From CAJBIL01 sp044359525 (GTDB taxonomy: Bacteria; Pseudomonadota; Gammaproteobacteria; Burkholderiales; Rhodocyclaceae), in assembly GCA_044359525.1 (NCBI GenBank), contig JBIKLY010000010.1:1-57843 (forward strand): a stretch of DNA of 57,843 nt, in the 5' to 3' direction. Of the stretch, positions 1 through 9,076 are shown one piece after another. The translations under genes and the position numbers were made by a program. Within the stretch, counting starts at the first letter, position 1. Each line of letters starts with the position of its first letter. The notes beneath the pieces were generated by a model. It was not told the origin of the DNA and did not search any database. It was given only the letters and a program-made list of their open reading frames with translations.

Positions 1-1
1 C

Positions 2-2989
2 TCAGGTTGCTGGGTAGCAATGAAGGCGCTCGCCGACACCGTTGAAACTTCGGCCTCGGTATCGATCGACCCGCTCTCGCCGGTGATCCGGCTGCCCGAA
101 GATTTCGAACTGCCGCAGGATGATCCGCACGGTCTCAATATTCGCTGGCCTGACCCGCCTCTGGTTCAAGAAGCGCGCCTGATCAACCACAAGATCTACG
201 CGGCGCTCGCCTACTGTCGCGCCAACCAGCTCAACCGCATCGTCATCGACAGCGCCGACCCGGCGACACCCGCCCGTCTCGGCATCATCACAGCGGGGAA
301 ATCCTATCTCGATGTTCGCCAGGCCTTTGACGAGCTCGGCATCACCGACGAACTCGCGGCGAAAATCGGCATCCGCCTGTATAAGATCGGCATGGTCTGG
401 CCGCTGGAGGCCGATGGCGTGCGCCGTTTTGCCGAAGGACTGGAAGAAATTCTGGTCGTTGAAGAAAAACGTCAGCTGCTCGAATACCAGCTCAAGGAAG
501 AACTCTACAACTGGCGCGAGGACGTCCGTCCACGCGTCATCGGCAAGTTCGATGAAAAAGGCGAATGGTCACTCCTGCCCACCGGCAACGGCTATCTCAC
601 ACATGGTGACTGGCTGCTGCCAGCCGCCGGCGAGTTGTCGGTGGCGCAGATCGCCCGCGCGCTGGCGTCGCGCATCGGCCGCTTCTTCACCTCGCCGACC
701 ATCGAAGCGCGCCTCGCGCTGATCGAGAACAAACAGAAGGCGCAATCTGCCGCAATTATTCTGGGCAACAGCAACGGCACGCAGGCGATCCAGCGCACAC
801 CGTATTTCTGCTCGGGCTGCCCGCACAACACCTCGACCCGCGTCCCTGAAGGCTCACGTGCCGTCGCCGGTATCGGCTGTCACTATATGGTGACGTGGAT
901 GGACCGCAACACGGCGACCTTCACGCACATGGGCGGCGAAGGCGTCACCTGGGTCGGCCAGGCACCTTTCACCAACGACAAGCATGTTTTCGCCAACCTC
1001 GGCGACGGCACCTACTTCCACTCGGGCCTGCTGGCGATCCGTCAAGCTGTGGCGGCAAAGGTCGCCATTACCTACAAGATTCTCTATAACGACGCGGTGG
1101 CCATGACCGGCGGTCAGCCGATCGACGGTACGCTGAGCGTCGCCCAGATGACCCGCCAACTCGAAGGTGAGGGTATCGAGAAAATCGTCATCGTCACCGA
1201 CGATCCAGCCAAATACGAACAAATCACCGGTCTCGCGCCGAACACGCCGATTTACCACCGCGACCGGCTTGACGCCGTACAGCGTGAATTACGCGAATAC
1301 CCCGGCACCTCGATTCTCATCTACGACCAGACTTGCGCCACCGAGAAACGACGTCGTCGCAAACGTGGCAAGCTGATCGATCCGGCAAAACGTGTCTTCA
1401 TCAACGAAGCGGTCTGCGAGGGCTGCGGCGACTGCGGCGTGCAATCGAACTGCCTTTCGATCATCCCGGTTGAGACAGAATACGGTCGCAAGCGCGCCAT
1501 CGACCAGTCATCGTGCAACAAGGACTATTCATGCATCAACGGCTTCTGCCCAAGCTTTGTCACCGTTGAAGGCGGCCGGCTGCGCAAGGGCAGCGCCATC
1601 GCCGCCGATGAAAGCGTCTTCCGCACACTGCCCGACCCCGTCATCCCGGATACGGCACAGCCGTTCAACCTCCTGATCACCGGTGTCGGCGGCACCGGTG
1701 TCGTCACCCTCGGCGCATTGCTCGGGATGGCCGCGCACCTCGATGGCAAAGGTGTTTCGGTACTCGACATGACCGGCATGGCGCAAAAATACGGCGCAGT
1801 TTTCTCACACCTGCGCATTGCTGAGCGACCTGAGGACATCCACGCCGCACGCATCGCTACCGGCGAAGCGCACGCCATCATCGGCGGCGACCTGGTGGTC
1901 ACCGCCGGGGCGGAGGCGCTCTCGAAGACCCTTGCAGGCAAGACACGCGCGGTAGTGAACCTTGCCGAAACACCGACCGCCGATTTCACGCGCAACCCCG
2001 ACTGGCACTTTCCGAAACAAAAGATGCAGACGCAGGTAGAGGAAGCCTGCGGGGAAGGCAATGTCTTATTCCTCGACACCCAGCACCTGGCGACCCGGCT
2101 GATGGGGGATGCGCTTTACGGCAATCTTTTCCTGCTCGGCCTAGCCTGGCAGCGCGGACTCGTTCCGGTTTCGTTTTCCGCCATCGACAAATCGATCGAG
2201 ATCAATGGCGCTGCCGTCGAACAAAACCGCAAAGCCTTTCTCTGGGGTCGCCGCGCAGCACACGACCCGGAAGCTGTCCGTCACTTTGCCGAACCGGCCA
2301 ACGTCCTGCCGATGCACCGTATTTCGCACAACATTGAGGAAACAATTGAGCGCCGAATCGCCGCGCTCACCGCTTATCAGGATGCTGCTTATGCCGATCG
2401 CTACAAATCGCAGCTTGACCGTGTACGCGCTGTCGAGAGCATTTTCCAGTCAGCCAAACTGAGCGAATCCGTCGCGCACAACTACTTCAAACTGCTCGCC
2501 ATCAAGGATGAATACGAGGTCGCCCGGCTTTACACCGACCCGGCATTCTTGCAGCAGTTACGGGAAAAATTCGAAGGCGATTTCAGCTTGCGTTTTTATC
2601 TCGCCCCGCCACTGCTCGCCAAGCCGGACCCGGTGACTGGTCGTATTGCAAAACAGAGCTACGGGCCGTGGATGATGCGCGTCTTCAAAGGGCTGACCAA
2701 ACTCAAGGGCCTGCGCGGCAGCGTCTTCGACATTTTCGGGTACAGCCGCGAACGCGGCATGGAACGTCAGCTGATCGTCGACTACGAGGCCGATATCGAA
2801 TTAATCCTCAGCCGGCTCAATCCGGAATCACTGGATACGGCACTTGAACTGGCCGCCCTGCCCGAGCAGATTCGCGGCTTCGGCCACATCAAGGAAGCCG
2901 CCATCGCGCGGATACGCGACAAGCGGGCGCTGCTCCGCCAGCAGTTACAAAAGCCTGCGCCGGCAACGAAGACCTGCGCAGCCGCCTGA
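2..2989 (+). CDS. Indolepyruvate (2-oxoacid):ferredoxin oxidoreductase, fused subunits, 5' end missing
   Basis: This is a partial gene: the frame is open at the left edge of the window and an in-frame ATG at 20 is internal. Family members are about 1150-1190 residues, and about 995 are present here. The enzyme oxidatively decarboxylates aryl-pyruvates, such as those from Trp, Phe and Tyr, to aryl-acetyl-CoA and reduces ferredoxin in the cytoplasm. Visible parts in order are a CSGCPHN motif (about codon 268), a thiamine-diphosphate GDG motif (GDGTYFHSG, about codon 334), a ferredoxin-like stretch with two groups of cysteines (CEGCGDC, about codon 472, and a second group near codon 505), and the gamma-type domain starting GVGGTGVV (about codon 560). 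The C-terminal part is the usual family extension. It stands before a block of CoA-ligase and transport genes on the other strand, which fits aromatic amino-acid catabolism. Confidence 0.93.
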   Translation, partial: SGCWVAMKALADTVETSASVSIDPLSPVIRLPEDFELPQDDPHGLNIRWPDPPLVQEARLINHKIYAALAYCRANQLNRIVIDSADPATPARLGIITAGKSYLDVRQAFDELGITDELAAKIGIRLYKIGMVWPLEADGVRRFAEGLEEILVVEEKRQLLEYQLKEELYNWREDVRPRVIGKFDEKGEWSLLPTGNGYLTHGDWLLPAAGELSVAQIARALASRIGRFFTSPTIEARLALIENKQKAQSAAIILGNSNGTQAIQRTPYFCSGCPHNTSTRVPEGSRAVAGIGCHYMVTWMDRNTATFTHMGGEGVTWVGQAPFTNDKHVFANLGDGTYFHSGLLAIRQAVAAKVAITYKILYNDAVAMTGGQPIDGTLSVAQMTRQLEGEGIEKIVIVTDDPAKYEQITGLAPNTPIYHRDRLDAVQRELREYPGTSILIYDQTCATEKRRRRKRGKLIDPAKRVFINEAVCEGCGDCGVQSNCLSIIPVETEYGRKRAIDQSSCNKDYSCINGFCPSFVTVEGGRLRKGSAIAADESVFRTLPDPVIPDTAQPFNLLITGVGGTGVVTLGALLGMAAHLDGKGVSVLDMTGMAQKYGAVFSHLRIAERPEDIHAARIATGEAHAIIGGDLVVTAGAEALSKTLAGKTRAVVNLAETPTADFTRNPDWHFPKQKMQTQVEEACGEGNVLFLDTQHLATRLMGDALYGNLFLLGLAWQRGLVPVSFSAIDKSIEINGAAVEQNRKAFLWGRRAAHDPEAVRHFAEPANVLPMHRISHNIEETIERRIAALTAYQDAAYADRYKSQLDRVRAVESIFQSAKLSESVAHNYFKLLAIKDEYEVARLYTDPAFLQQLREKFEGDFSLRFYLAPPLLAKPDPVTGRIAKQSYGPWMMRVFKGLTKLKGLRGSVFDIFGYSRERGMERQLIVDYEADIELILSRLNPESLDTALELAALPEQIRGFGHIKEAAIARIRDKRALLRQQLQKPAPATKTCAAA

Positions 2990-3043
2990 GCAAGCCAGCA
3001 ACACACGGGATACAATGCGGCGCACAGCCTCAGGAGTGCCGCA

Positions 3044-3847
3044 TTGTCCTCACCCGAATCCGAATCTGATCACAGCACACTGCCGGAAACGCCTGCGCAG
3101 CAACGCCCGCACTTACAACAGCTTGCATTGCAATTTTCTGCACTGCTCGCTGTCCTGTCTCTGGCCTGGCCCTACTACGGCCTGCGCAACGAAGATCTGC
3201 CCTGGCCGGAAACAGCGCTTGCGATTGGCGCGGTCGCGCTGCTGATCGCCACGCTGAGCCGCCAGCCCTGGTGGTGGCGAATCATCCACGCGCTATTTGC
3301 CCCGCTGGCCTGGGGTGTCGCCGAACTGGCGATTGACCCCGGTTGGTTCCTTCTCATGTCCATTCTGCTGCTGCTCGTCTATCGCGGTGCCCTGAGCGGA
3401 CAGGTGCCCCTCTATCTTTCCAATACCGATACAGCAGCGGCACTCGCCGACCTCACCGCAGATCAAGCACCAATGCGCTTTCTCGACCTCGGCGCCGGTG
3501 TCGGCAGCGTGCTGCGTCCGCTGGCAATTGCCCGACCTGACGCCACATTTACGGGCATCGAAAACGCACCAGCGACCTGGTTTGCCGGGCGTCTACGCAC
3601 CGCCGGGCTGGCCAATTGTGAATGGCACTGGGGTGACATCTGGCAGACCCGGCTCACCGACTACGACGTGGTTTATGCTTTCCTCTCCCCCGCCCCCATG
3701 CCGCGCCTATGGCAAAAGGTCGAAAGCGAAATGCGCCCGGGCAGCCTGTTCATCAGCAACAGTTTTGCCGTACCGGGCGTCGAGGCAAGCGCGGTTGTCG
3801 AAGTGGGTGACGCCAGGGAAACCCAGCTTTACTGCTACCGGCGCTGA
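3044..3847 (+). CDS. Membrane-anchored class I SAM-dependent methyltransferase
   Basis: A protein of 267 residues. The N-terminal third has about four hydrophobic segments (roughly residues 25-120), and a methyltransferase domain follows with the SAM-binding motif FLDLGAGVGS near residue 146. The acidic end of strand 2 is in FTGIENAP. The start is a TTG at 3044, preceded by AGGAG at 3032-3036 with good spacing; no ATG in frame gives the full membrane region. The substrate cannot be told from the sequence. It follows the oxidoreductase by 54 bases and could be co-transcribed with it, and it converges with the response regulator gene. Confidence 0.75.
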   Translation: MSSPESESDHSTLPETPAQQRPHLQQLALQFSALLAVLSLAWPYYGLRNEDLPWPETALAIGAVALLIATLSRQPWWWRIIHALFAPLAWGVAELAIDPGWFLLMSILLLLVYRGALSGQVPLYLSNTDTAAALADLTADQAPMRFLDLGAGVGSVLRPLAIARPDATFTGIENAPATWFAGRLRTAGLANCEWHWGDIWQTRLTDYDVVYAFLSPAPMPRLWQKVESEMRPGSLFISNSFAVPGVEASAVVEVGDARETQLYCYRR

Positions 3848-3891
3848 GTACTGGCCGAATAATTTCAACGCAGAATTTTTTGCCCCGATCG

Positions 3892-4545
3892 CTACTGGAA
3901 TTTAATCCCGTAACGGGCAACTGAAACCAGCGCCTGGGTGCGACTGGAGACACCAAGGGCCTTGAAAATCGCTGTGATGTGTATTTTCACCGTTCCCTCG
4001 GACAAACCCAGCTGCTCGGCAATATCGCGATTTGATTTGCCGCGGGTCATCAGCGCCAGCACGTCGGCCTGCCGCTCGGTGAGACCGAATTCGGCAGGAC
4101 AGGCCTCACCGCCAATCGGTGTATGCGGCAAATCAGCGCCCAGATTCATCGGCATCAACTGTTCCGGTGCGAATATCCTGCCTTCAAGCACTTCACGCAA
4201 GGCAGCAATCAGGCGGTCGCTGGAATAAGCCTTGGGAACAAAACCGGAGGCGCCATTTTTCAGTGCCCGATTCACCGTATGCGCGTCATCGAATGCCGAA
4301 ACAATCACCACCGGAACCGCCGGAAAGCGCTGGCGAATAATGCCCAGACAGGTCAATCCATCAACGCCAGGCAAGCCGAGATCGAGCAACACCAGATCAA
4401 AGTCCTGTGCCTGATCGAGCAGGTTGCCCGCACATTCGCAGTCAGCCGCTTCAAAAATCTGGACATCGTCATCAAGCCGGCGAAGCGTTTGCACGAGTCC
4501 TTCACGAACCAGCGCATGATCCTCGACGACCAGCAATTTCAACAT
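3892..4545 (-). CDS. NarL/FixJ-type two-component response regulator (LuxR-family)
   Basis: A cytoplasmic transcription regulator of 217 residues. It has an N-terminal receiver domain (residues 1-120) with the acidic pair ED at 8-9 and the likely phosphoacceptor Asp55 in LLDLGLPG. It ends in a LuxR-type helix-turn-helix (about residues 150-210, with LTERQADVLAL and NRDIAEQLGLSEGTVK). The start is placed at the ATG giving MLKLLVVEDH, the canonical receiver start; an upstream in-frame ATG at 4563 adds six residues that do not fit the fold. No histidine kinase gene is adjacent, so the partner and signal are unknown. It is divergent from phaM with about 118 bases between the starts. Confidence 0.9.
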   Translation of the reverse strand: MLKLLVVEDHALVREGLVQTLRRLDDDVQIFEAADCECAGNLLDQAQDFDLVLLDLGLPGVDGLTCLGIIRQRFPAVPVVIVSAFDDAHTVNRALKNGASGFVPKAYSSDRLIAALREVLEGRIFAPEQLMPMNLGADLPHTPIGGEACPAEFGLTERQADVLALMTRGKSNRDIAEQLGLSEGTVKIHITAIFKALGVSSRTQALVSVARYGIKFQ

Positions 4546-4663
4546 GGAATACCCCGGCAACATAGCGATCTGTTAATACTTTAGCATCAACGGCAAGCCG
4601 GACGAATCCTTATCGGCTAATTTTTGCTAAGATGCAAGAACACCACCACGCTAGGAGCCCAAA

Positions 4664-5122
4664 ATGTCACACGACGATTCAGCCAATGATCCGATGAATT
4701 TCGTCAAGAACATGTGGGGCAACATGGGGTTCTCCCTGCCCGGCATGGTCACCCCGACTTTTGATGTCGAAGAAATCGAAAAGCGGGTGAAGGACATGAA
4801 AGCCGTCGAAGGCTGGCTGAAAATGAATCTCTCGATGCTGCAAATGACGATCCAGAGCCTTGAAATGCAATGCGTTACGCTCAACGCAGTACGCACCATG
4901 GGCAATATGGCGGCCAGCCAAACTGCTGCAAGCCCCGCTGCCAGCACATCACAGGCCGCGCCGGACGCCGCCGGAAACGCCACCCAAGCCAGCATGTGGC
5001 CATGGAACCTGATGCAGCAGATGCAGGATCAGATGCAACAGGCAGCCGCCGAACAAGCCACCGGGTCGGCCGCCGCCGAAGAAAAAGCCGCCGCCGCAAA
5101 GCGGAACAAAAAATCCCAGTAG
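4664..5122 (+). CDS. phaM: PhaM-family polyhydroxyalkanoate granule regulatory protein
   Basis: A protein of 152 residues. The N-terminal half matches the PhaM family: a DPMNFVKNMWGNMGFSLPGM stretch, then a helix with EIEKRVKDMKAVEGWLKMN. The C-terminal tail is Ala/Gln-rich with a basic lysine end (KAAAAKRNKKSQ), of the kind that binds DNA and PHB synthase in characterised homologues. In that family the protein activates PHA synthase and tethers granules to the nucleoid. TAGGAG at 4652-4657 gives a strong ribosome binding site. It converges with the CaiB-type gene downstream. It implies that this organism stores polyhydroxyalkanoate. Confidence 0.85.
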   Translation: MSHDDSANDPMNFVKNMWGNMGFSLPGMVTPTFDVEEIEKRVKDMKAVEGWLKMNLSMLQMTIQSLEMQCVTLNAVRTMGNMAASQTAASPAASTSQAAPDAAGNATQASMWPWNLMQQMQDQMQQAAAEQATGSAAAEEKAAAAKRNKKSQ

Positions 5123-5145
5123 AGCCACCCCGTTACATCAAGGCC

Positions 5146-6312
5146 TCAAACAGCGCCGCATTGCTGCAGGCTGGTGATTTCCTCGTCACCATAGCCCGCT
5201 TCCTGCAATATTTCGACACTATGCTCGCCGGCCGAAGGGGCATGGCGCTCTACCGCAAACTGCCAGCCGGACAACTTCACGGGTGGTGCAATTTGCCACA
5301 CTCCGTCGGCATGAACGCTCATGCCGCGCGATACGAACTGCGGATGCGTCAGCGCCTCAGCGACGCTCAACACCGGCGTTACGCAACAATCGACGCCGAC
5401 AAAAATCGCAATCCACTGCGCTTGCGTCCGGCTGACAAACAGGGCTTCCAGTTCGCCGCGCAATACGGCAGCGGGCGCGCCGCGTGCGGCATGCCGGCAC
5501 TTCCAGTCCGCGCGACCGATCGTGTCGCAAAAAATGTCCCAGAATTTTTTCTCAAGCGGCGCTACTGCCATATAGCGGCTGTCCGCCGTCGCATACACCC
5601 CATAACCTGCATCACCGCCACTGAGCAGGTCACCACCACGTGGCGCAAGGCCCGTCGCGCTCTGCAGTGCGAACAAGGGAAACAGATTGTGCGCCAGAAC
5701 CGCCTCGCTCATCGCCAGGTCAACCAAGCGCCCCCGCCCCGTACGCTGAGCATCGAAAAGTGCGGCAAGCATTCCCATCACGCTGCTCATCGCACCACCG
5801 AGCAGATCGCCGATCTGCAGGTTGGGAATTGCCGGCTGACCGGAATTCACGCCAATCTGGTCGAGCACACCGGCTAAGCCGATGTAATTCAGGTCATGTC
5901 CGGCCGCCATCGCCAGCGGGCCGCTCTGGCCATAACCGGTGATGGCGCAATAGACAATTTTTGGATTGACCGAGCGCACTGCTTCAAAACCGATACCCAG
6001 CTTGTCGGTCACGCCGGGCCGGAAACTTTCCACAACGATATCCGCAGCGCGCGCAAGACGCAGGAAAACATCGCGCCCGGCAGCTTGTTTGAGGTCGAGA
6101 CACAGGCCGCGCTTGTTGCGATTGACGCTGCGGTAAAAAACACTAACGCCATCGGGCCCCTCACCCATTGTCCGCGCGTAGTCTCCTGGGCCATGGTCCT
6201 CGATCTTGACCACATCAGCCCCCATGTCGGCCAGATGCATGGTTGCCACCGGGCCGGGAAGCAGGCGACTCAGATCAAGAACGCGGACACCCTGCAGCGG
6301 CCCGCCAATCAC
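5146..6312 (-). CDS. CaiB/BaiF family protein, alpha-methylacyl-CoA racemase-like or class III CoA-transferase
   Basis: A cytoplasmic enzyme of 388 residues acting on acyl-CoA. The N-terminus GVRVLDLSRLLPGP and the GADVVKIE segment are typical of the family. The stretch GYGQSGP followed by GHDLNYIG carries the His-Asp pair seen in alpha-methylacyl-CoA racemases, so racemase activity is as likely as CoA transfer. The GTG start at 6312 overlaps the stop of the upstream gene (GTGA), which indicates translational coupling. It is the last gene of the minus-strand ligase/transport block and probably handles an acyl-CoA made by the ligases. Confidence 0.85.
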   Translation of the reverse strand: MIGGPLQGVRVLDLSRLLPGPVATMHLADMGADVVKIEDHGPGDYARTMGEGPDGVSVFYRSVNRNKRGLCLDLKQAAGRDVFLRLARAADIVVESFRPGVTDKLGIGFEAVRSVNPKIVYCAITGYGQSGPLAMAAGHDLNYIGLAGVLDQIGVNSGQPAIPNLQIGDLLGGAMSSVMGMLAALFDAQRTGRGRLVDLAMSEAVLAHNLFPLFALQSATGLAPRGGDLLSGGDAGYGVYATADSRYMAVAPLEKKFWDIFCDTIGRADWKCRHAARGAPAAVLRGELEALFVSRTQAQWIAIFVGVDCCVTPVLSVAEALTHPQFVSRGMSVHADGVWQIAPPVKLSGWQFAVERHAPSAGEHSVEILQEAGYGDEEITSLQQCGAV

Positions 6313-6803
6313 TTACGCAGCTCGCAGCGCTCCAACCAGGAAGCATCCAGATCAATGACATCGCCTTTTTTGAGCTGCGTATCCAGAAAATAGCCGCGAA
6401 ACAACCAGCCGGTGCTGCCGTGCTGGTGTGACCACGGGGTTTCCCACTCATCAATCGTGAGCCCGATACGCAGCACCTCAACTTCGCGCACCTCGGCATC
6501 CGTCTGCACGCAAGGGCTCGCCGCCGCGACACGAGCCCAGTCGTCGCGCGTGTAGGCGGCGCGCGCCCTCGGAATTTGCGGGCAACGGCCAGCGGTGCGG
6601 CGCTCACGGGACACGCGGGAAATCGTACCTTTCAGCCAGTAGGTTGGCGCCTTGAGGATACGTCCGTTGCCACCTTCGTTGAACATTGCGCAGTCTCCCA
6701 CCTGCGGCCCGACGGATAGCACCTGGGACGCCACAATCTCACCGGCGGCGGCCGGAAGCATCAGCGCGAAGACAAAACTGATGAAAAACGCATGTCTTTT
6801 CAC
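6309..6803 (-). CDS. Hypothetical secreted protein
   Basis: A protein of 164 residues that I do not recognise. It opens with a clear Sec signal peptide (basic MKRH, then a hydrophobic run ending in LPAAAG, cleavage near residue 20-21). The mature part has four cysteines (in GDCAMF, GRCPQI, SPCVQT and ERCELR), enough for two disulfides in the periplasm. The start is GTG at 6803, overlapping the stop of the preceding ligase gene as GTGA; its own stop overlaps the start of the CaiB-type gene. Its place between two acyl-CoA enzymes suggests co-expression, but no function can be assigned. Confidence 0.7.
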   Translation of the reverse strand: MKRHAFFISFVFALMLPAAAGEIVASQVLSVGPQVGDCAMFNEGGNGRILKAPTYWLKGTISRVSRERRTAGRCPQIPRARAAYTRDDWARVAAASPCVQTDAEVREVEVLRIGLTIDEWETPWSHQHGSTGWLFRGYFLDTQLKKGDVIDLDASWLERCELRK

Positions 6804-8032
6804 TCGTACGTCCGGATATCTTCAATCACCTTGCCGTCGTTGGGCAGACTCCCGCTGGCACAAAAAACAACCTCGCCACGCAGCTTGGTAATCTCGCGAA
6901 TACTTGCCGCAAGCGACGTCAACAGCAACTCGGACGGGCTGTCCACTTCACAGTTCAACGTCATCCGATCCTGTCCGTCAGCATTATCGACCACCAGTCG
7001 CGCACGGCCAACCTCATCATGTCGCGCGACAACCCCCGCCACTTGCGATGGATGCACAAACATCCCCTTGACCTTGGTCGTCTGGTTGGCGCGCCCCACC
7101 CAGCCTTTGATCCGGACATTGCTACGGCCACAGGTACTGATTCCGGGAAGCAGCGCAGAAAGGTCACCCGTGGCAAAACGGATCAACGGGTAATCGGGGT
7201 TGAAGCTGGTCACCACCACTTCACCGACCTCGCCTTCGGCGACCGGGTCACCGGTGCCGGGCCGGACTATTTCGAGCAACATGTCTTCATCGACAACCAG
7301 ACCTTCCCCGCACGAGGTTTCGTAGGCGATCAAACCAAGATCGGCTGTTGCATAGGATTGCCGAACGATAACGCCCCGCTCGTTGAGCCATTTGCGCAGC
7401 GACGGCGGAAGCGCCTCGCCTGAAACTGCTGCTTTGTGCATCGACGAAACATCGACCCCAAGCTCGTCGGCTTTCTCCAGAATGATGCGCAAGAAAGACG
7501 GCGTGCCCGCATAGGCAACCGGCTTCAGATCGGCAATCGTGCGCACCTGCAATTCGGTCTGCCCGATCCCGGCGGGGAATACCGGGCAGCCCAGTTTATG
7601 TGCCGCCCCCTCAAACATGAAACCTGCCGGCGTGAAGTGATATGAAAACGTGTTGTGCACCAGATCGCCAGTCGAGATACCCGCAGCAAACAAGGCTCTC
7701 CCGATACGCCACCAGTCCTGCCCGCGGCCCTCCGGGTCATAGATCGGCCCGGGCGAAGCAAAGACCCGCGACATACCGGCCAGCGGCGTCGCATTCAAGC
7801 CGCCAAAAGGTGAATCGGCCTTCTGCAGGGCCATCAGATCGCTTTTGTTGGTGACCGGCAATGTCGCCAGCGCCGCACGCGAATGGATGGCGTTGGCGTC
7901 AAAGTCGGCAAACAAGCGGCGAAAGTAGGCTGATTTCTGCTTCGCATGCGCCACCTGGCGCGGCAAACGATCCATCAACCAGGCTTCGCGTTCAGCCGGC
8001 AAGCGGGTTTCAAGCGAGTCGTAATATTTCAT
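6800..8032 (-). CDS. Phenylacetate-CoA ligase-like AMP-binding enzyme
   Basis: A member of the adenylate-forming family, 410 residues long, closest in layout to PaaK-type aryl-CoA ligases. These activate an aromatic acid with ATP and CoA in the cytoplasm. The N-terminus KYYDSLETR and the segment SAYFRRLF are typical of PaaK relatives. Later it shows YATADLGLIAYE (adenylate binding), FATGDLSALL and a GRANQTTKVKGMFVHPSQ segment before the C-terminal subdomain. The usual Ser/Thr-Gly-rich phosphate loop is weak here (SPGPIYDPEGRGQD), so activity needs testing. The ATG at 8032 has AGG six bases upstream and is preferred to an earlier in-frame codon at 8050. It is followed directly by the secreted protein gene. 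Confidence 0.83.
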   Translation of the reverse strand: MKYYDSLETRLPAEREAWLMDRLPRQVAHAKQKSAYFRRLFADFDANAIHSRAALATLPVTNKSDLMALQKADSPFGGLNATPLAGMSRVFASPGPIYDPEGRGQDWWRIGRALFAAGISTGDLVHNTFSYHFTPAGFMFEGAAHKLGCPVFPAGIGQTELQVRTIADLKPVAYAGTPSFLRIILEKADELGVDVSSMHKAAVSGEALPPSLRKWLNERGVIVRQSYATADLGLIAYETSCGEGLVVDEDMLLEIVRPGTGDPVAEGEVGEVVVTSFNPDYPLIRFATGDLSALLPGISTCGRSNVRIKGWVGRANQTTKVKGMFVHPSQVAGVVARHDEVGRARLVVDNADGQDRMTLNCEVDSPSELLLTSLAASIREITKLRGEVVFCASGSLPNDGKVIEDIRTYE

Positions 8033-8065
8033 TTTCAACCTGGTGCGCAAAGAATTGCCGCAGAA

Positions 8066-8171
8066 GTAGGCGGCAAAGTAGCCCCGCCAAGCAAGGCGAG
8101 AGGAAGCGCCGTTTGCTCAATGCAAACAAGCGCCCGAACAACGCAGCATGGCGGGGCGCACTGCCGCCTAC
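8066..8171. repeat. Nested inverted repeat between livF and the ligase gene
   Basis: The outer arms are 8066-8089 and 8149-8171. GTAGGCGGCA pairs with TGCCGCCTAC and GCCCCGCCA pairs with TGGCGGGGC, with short unpaired bulges of five and four bases between the two paired blocks. Inside, 8111-8116 GTTTGC pairs with 8122-8127 GCAAAC, extended by GCGC on both sides (8106-8109 and 8130-8133). The livF stop codon lies inside the right arm (8168-8170). The element could fold as a long branched hairpin in the liv transcript and act as an attenuator or RNA stabiliser, or it could be a miniature mobile repeat. No U-run follows it. Confidence 0.7.
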
Positions 8172-9001
8172 GACAGCCAGCGTTTGCGGCGGCGGTAGTG
8201 CTTTACGTCGCGGAAGCTCTTGCGTCCGGCACTCGACAGGCCGAGATAGAACTCTTTCACGTCCTCGTTGGAAGCCAGTTCCTTGGCATCGCCTTCCATC
8301 ACGACTCGACCGTTTTCGAGGATGTAGCCAAAATCGGAATAGCGTAGCGCCACCGTGGTGTTCTGTTCCGCAAGCAGGATGCTGACGTTCTCACGCTGAT
8401 TGAGGTCTTTGACGATCTCGAAGATTTCCTCAACGATCTGCGGCGCGAGACCCATCGACGGCTCATCAAGCAGAATCATTTCCGGCTTGGCCATCAGGGC
8501 ACGACCAATGGCACACATCTGCTGCTCGCCGCCCGAGGTGTAACCAGCCTGCGTCATGCGCCGTTGCTTGAGGCGCGGGAAATAGTGATAAACCTTTTCC
8601 AGACTTTCCTTGAGCTCGGCACGGGAAATCTTCCGGGTATAGGCACCGGTCAGCAGATTCTCTTCCAGCGACAAGTGGCCAAAGCAATGGCGTCCTTCCA
8701 TGACCTGGATAACGCCGCGCTTGACCAGTTCATTCGGCGTCATCTGGTCGACGCGATTGCCCTTGAAGTCCACACTGCCCTTGGTGACATCGCCACGCTC
8801 GGCATGCAGGAGATTCGAGATGGTTTTCAGTGTCGTCGATTTGCCGGCGCCATTGGCACCCAGCAGGGCGACAATCTTGCCCTTTGGCACCTCAAGGGAA
8901 ACGCCCTTGAGAACCAGAATAACGTGGTCGTAAATGACCTCGATGTTTTTGACCGAGAGATAGCTCTCGCCCGGTGCTGCGTGATGTACGGTAGTGGTCA
9001 T
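8168..9001 (-). CDS. livF: Liv-type ABC transporter ATP-binding protein
   Basis: An ATPase subunit of 277 residues at the inner face of the membrane. It has Walker A GANGAGKST, an ABC signature TSGGEQQM (Thr in place of the usual Leu), Walker B ILLDEPSMGLAP and a switch histidine position replaced by Gln in LLAEQNT, as is normal for LivF. The C-terminal tail is basic (KHYRRRKRWLS). It pairs with LivG and with the permeases LivH and LivM. It lies downstream of livK, separated by a strong hairpin. The neighbouring ligases suggest an aromatic or acyl substrate for the transporter rather than leucine. Confidence 0.93.
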   Translation of the reverse strand: MTTTVHHAAPGESYLSVKNIEVIYDHVILVLKGVSLEVPKGKIVALLGANGAGKSTTLKTISNLLHAERGDVTKGSVDFKGNRVDQMTPNELVKRGVIQVMEGRHCFGHLSLEENLLTGAYTRKISRAELKESLEKVYHYFPRLKQRRMTQAGYTSGGEQQMCAIGRALMAKPEMILLDEPSMGLAPQIVEEIFEIVKDLNQRENVSILLAEQNTTVALRYSDFGYILENGRVVMEGDAKELASNEDVKEFYLGLSSAGRKSFRDVKHYRRRKRWLS

Positions 9002-9020
9002 GCCAGGTTTCCCGAGAGAT

Positions 9021-9048
9021 GCCGGCGGAGGAACAGCCCCCCGCCGGC
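9021..9048 (-). terminator. Hairpin between livK and livF, possible attenuator
   Basis: GCCGGCGG (9021-9028) and CCGCCGGC (9041-9048) are perfect 8-base arms around a 12-base loop. The hairpin lies just after the livK stop and before livF. No U-run follows on the minus strand, so a full terminator is unlikely. Such hairpins commonly stabilise the binding-protein message or reduce read-through into the ATPase gene. Confidence 0.5.
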
Positions 9049-9076
9049 CGGGTGAGGAAAATTACTTGACCTCGAA

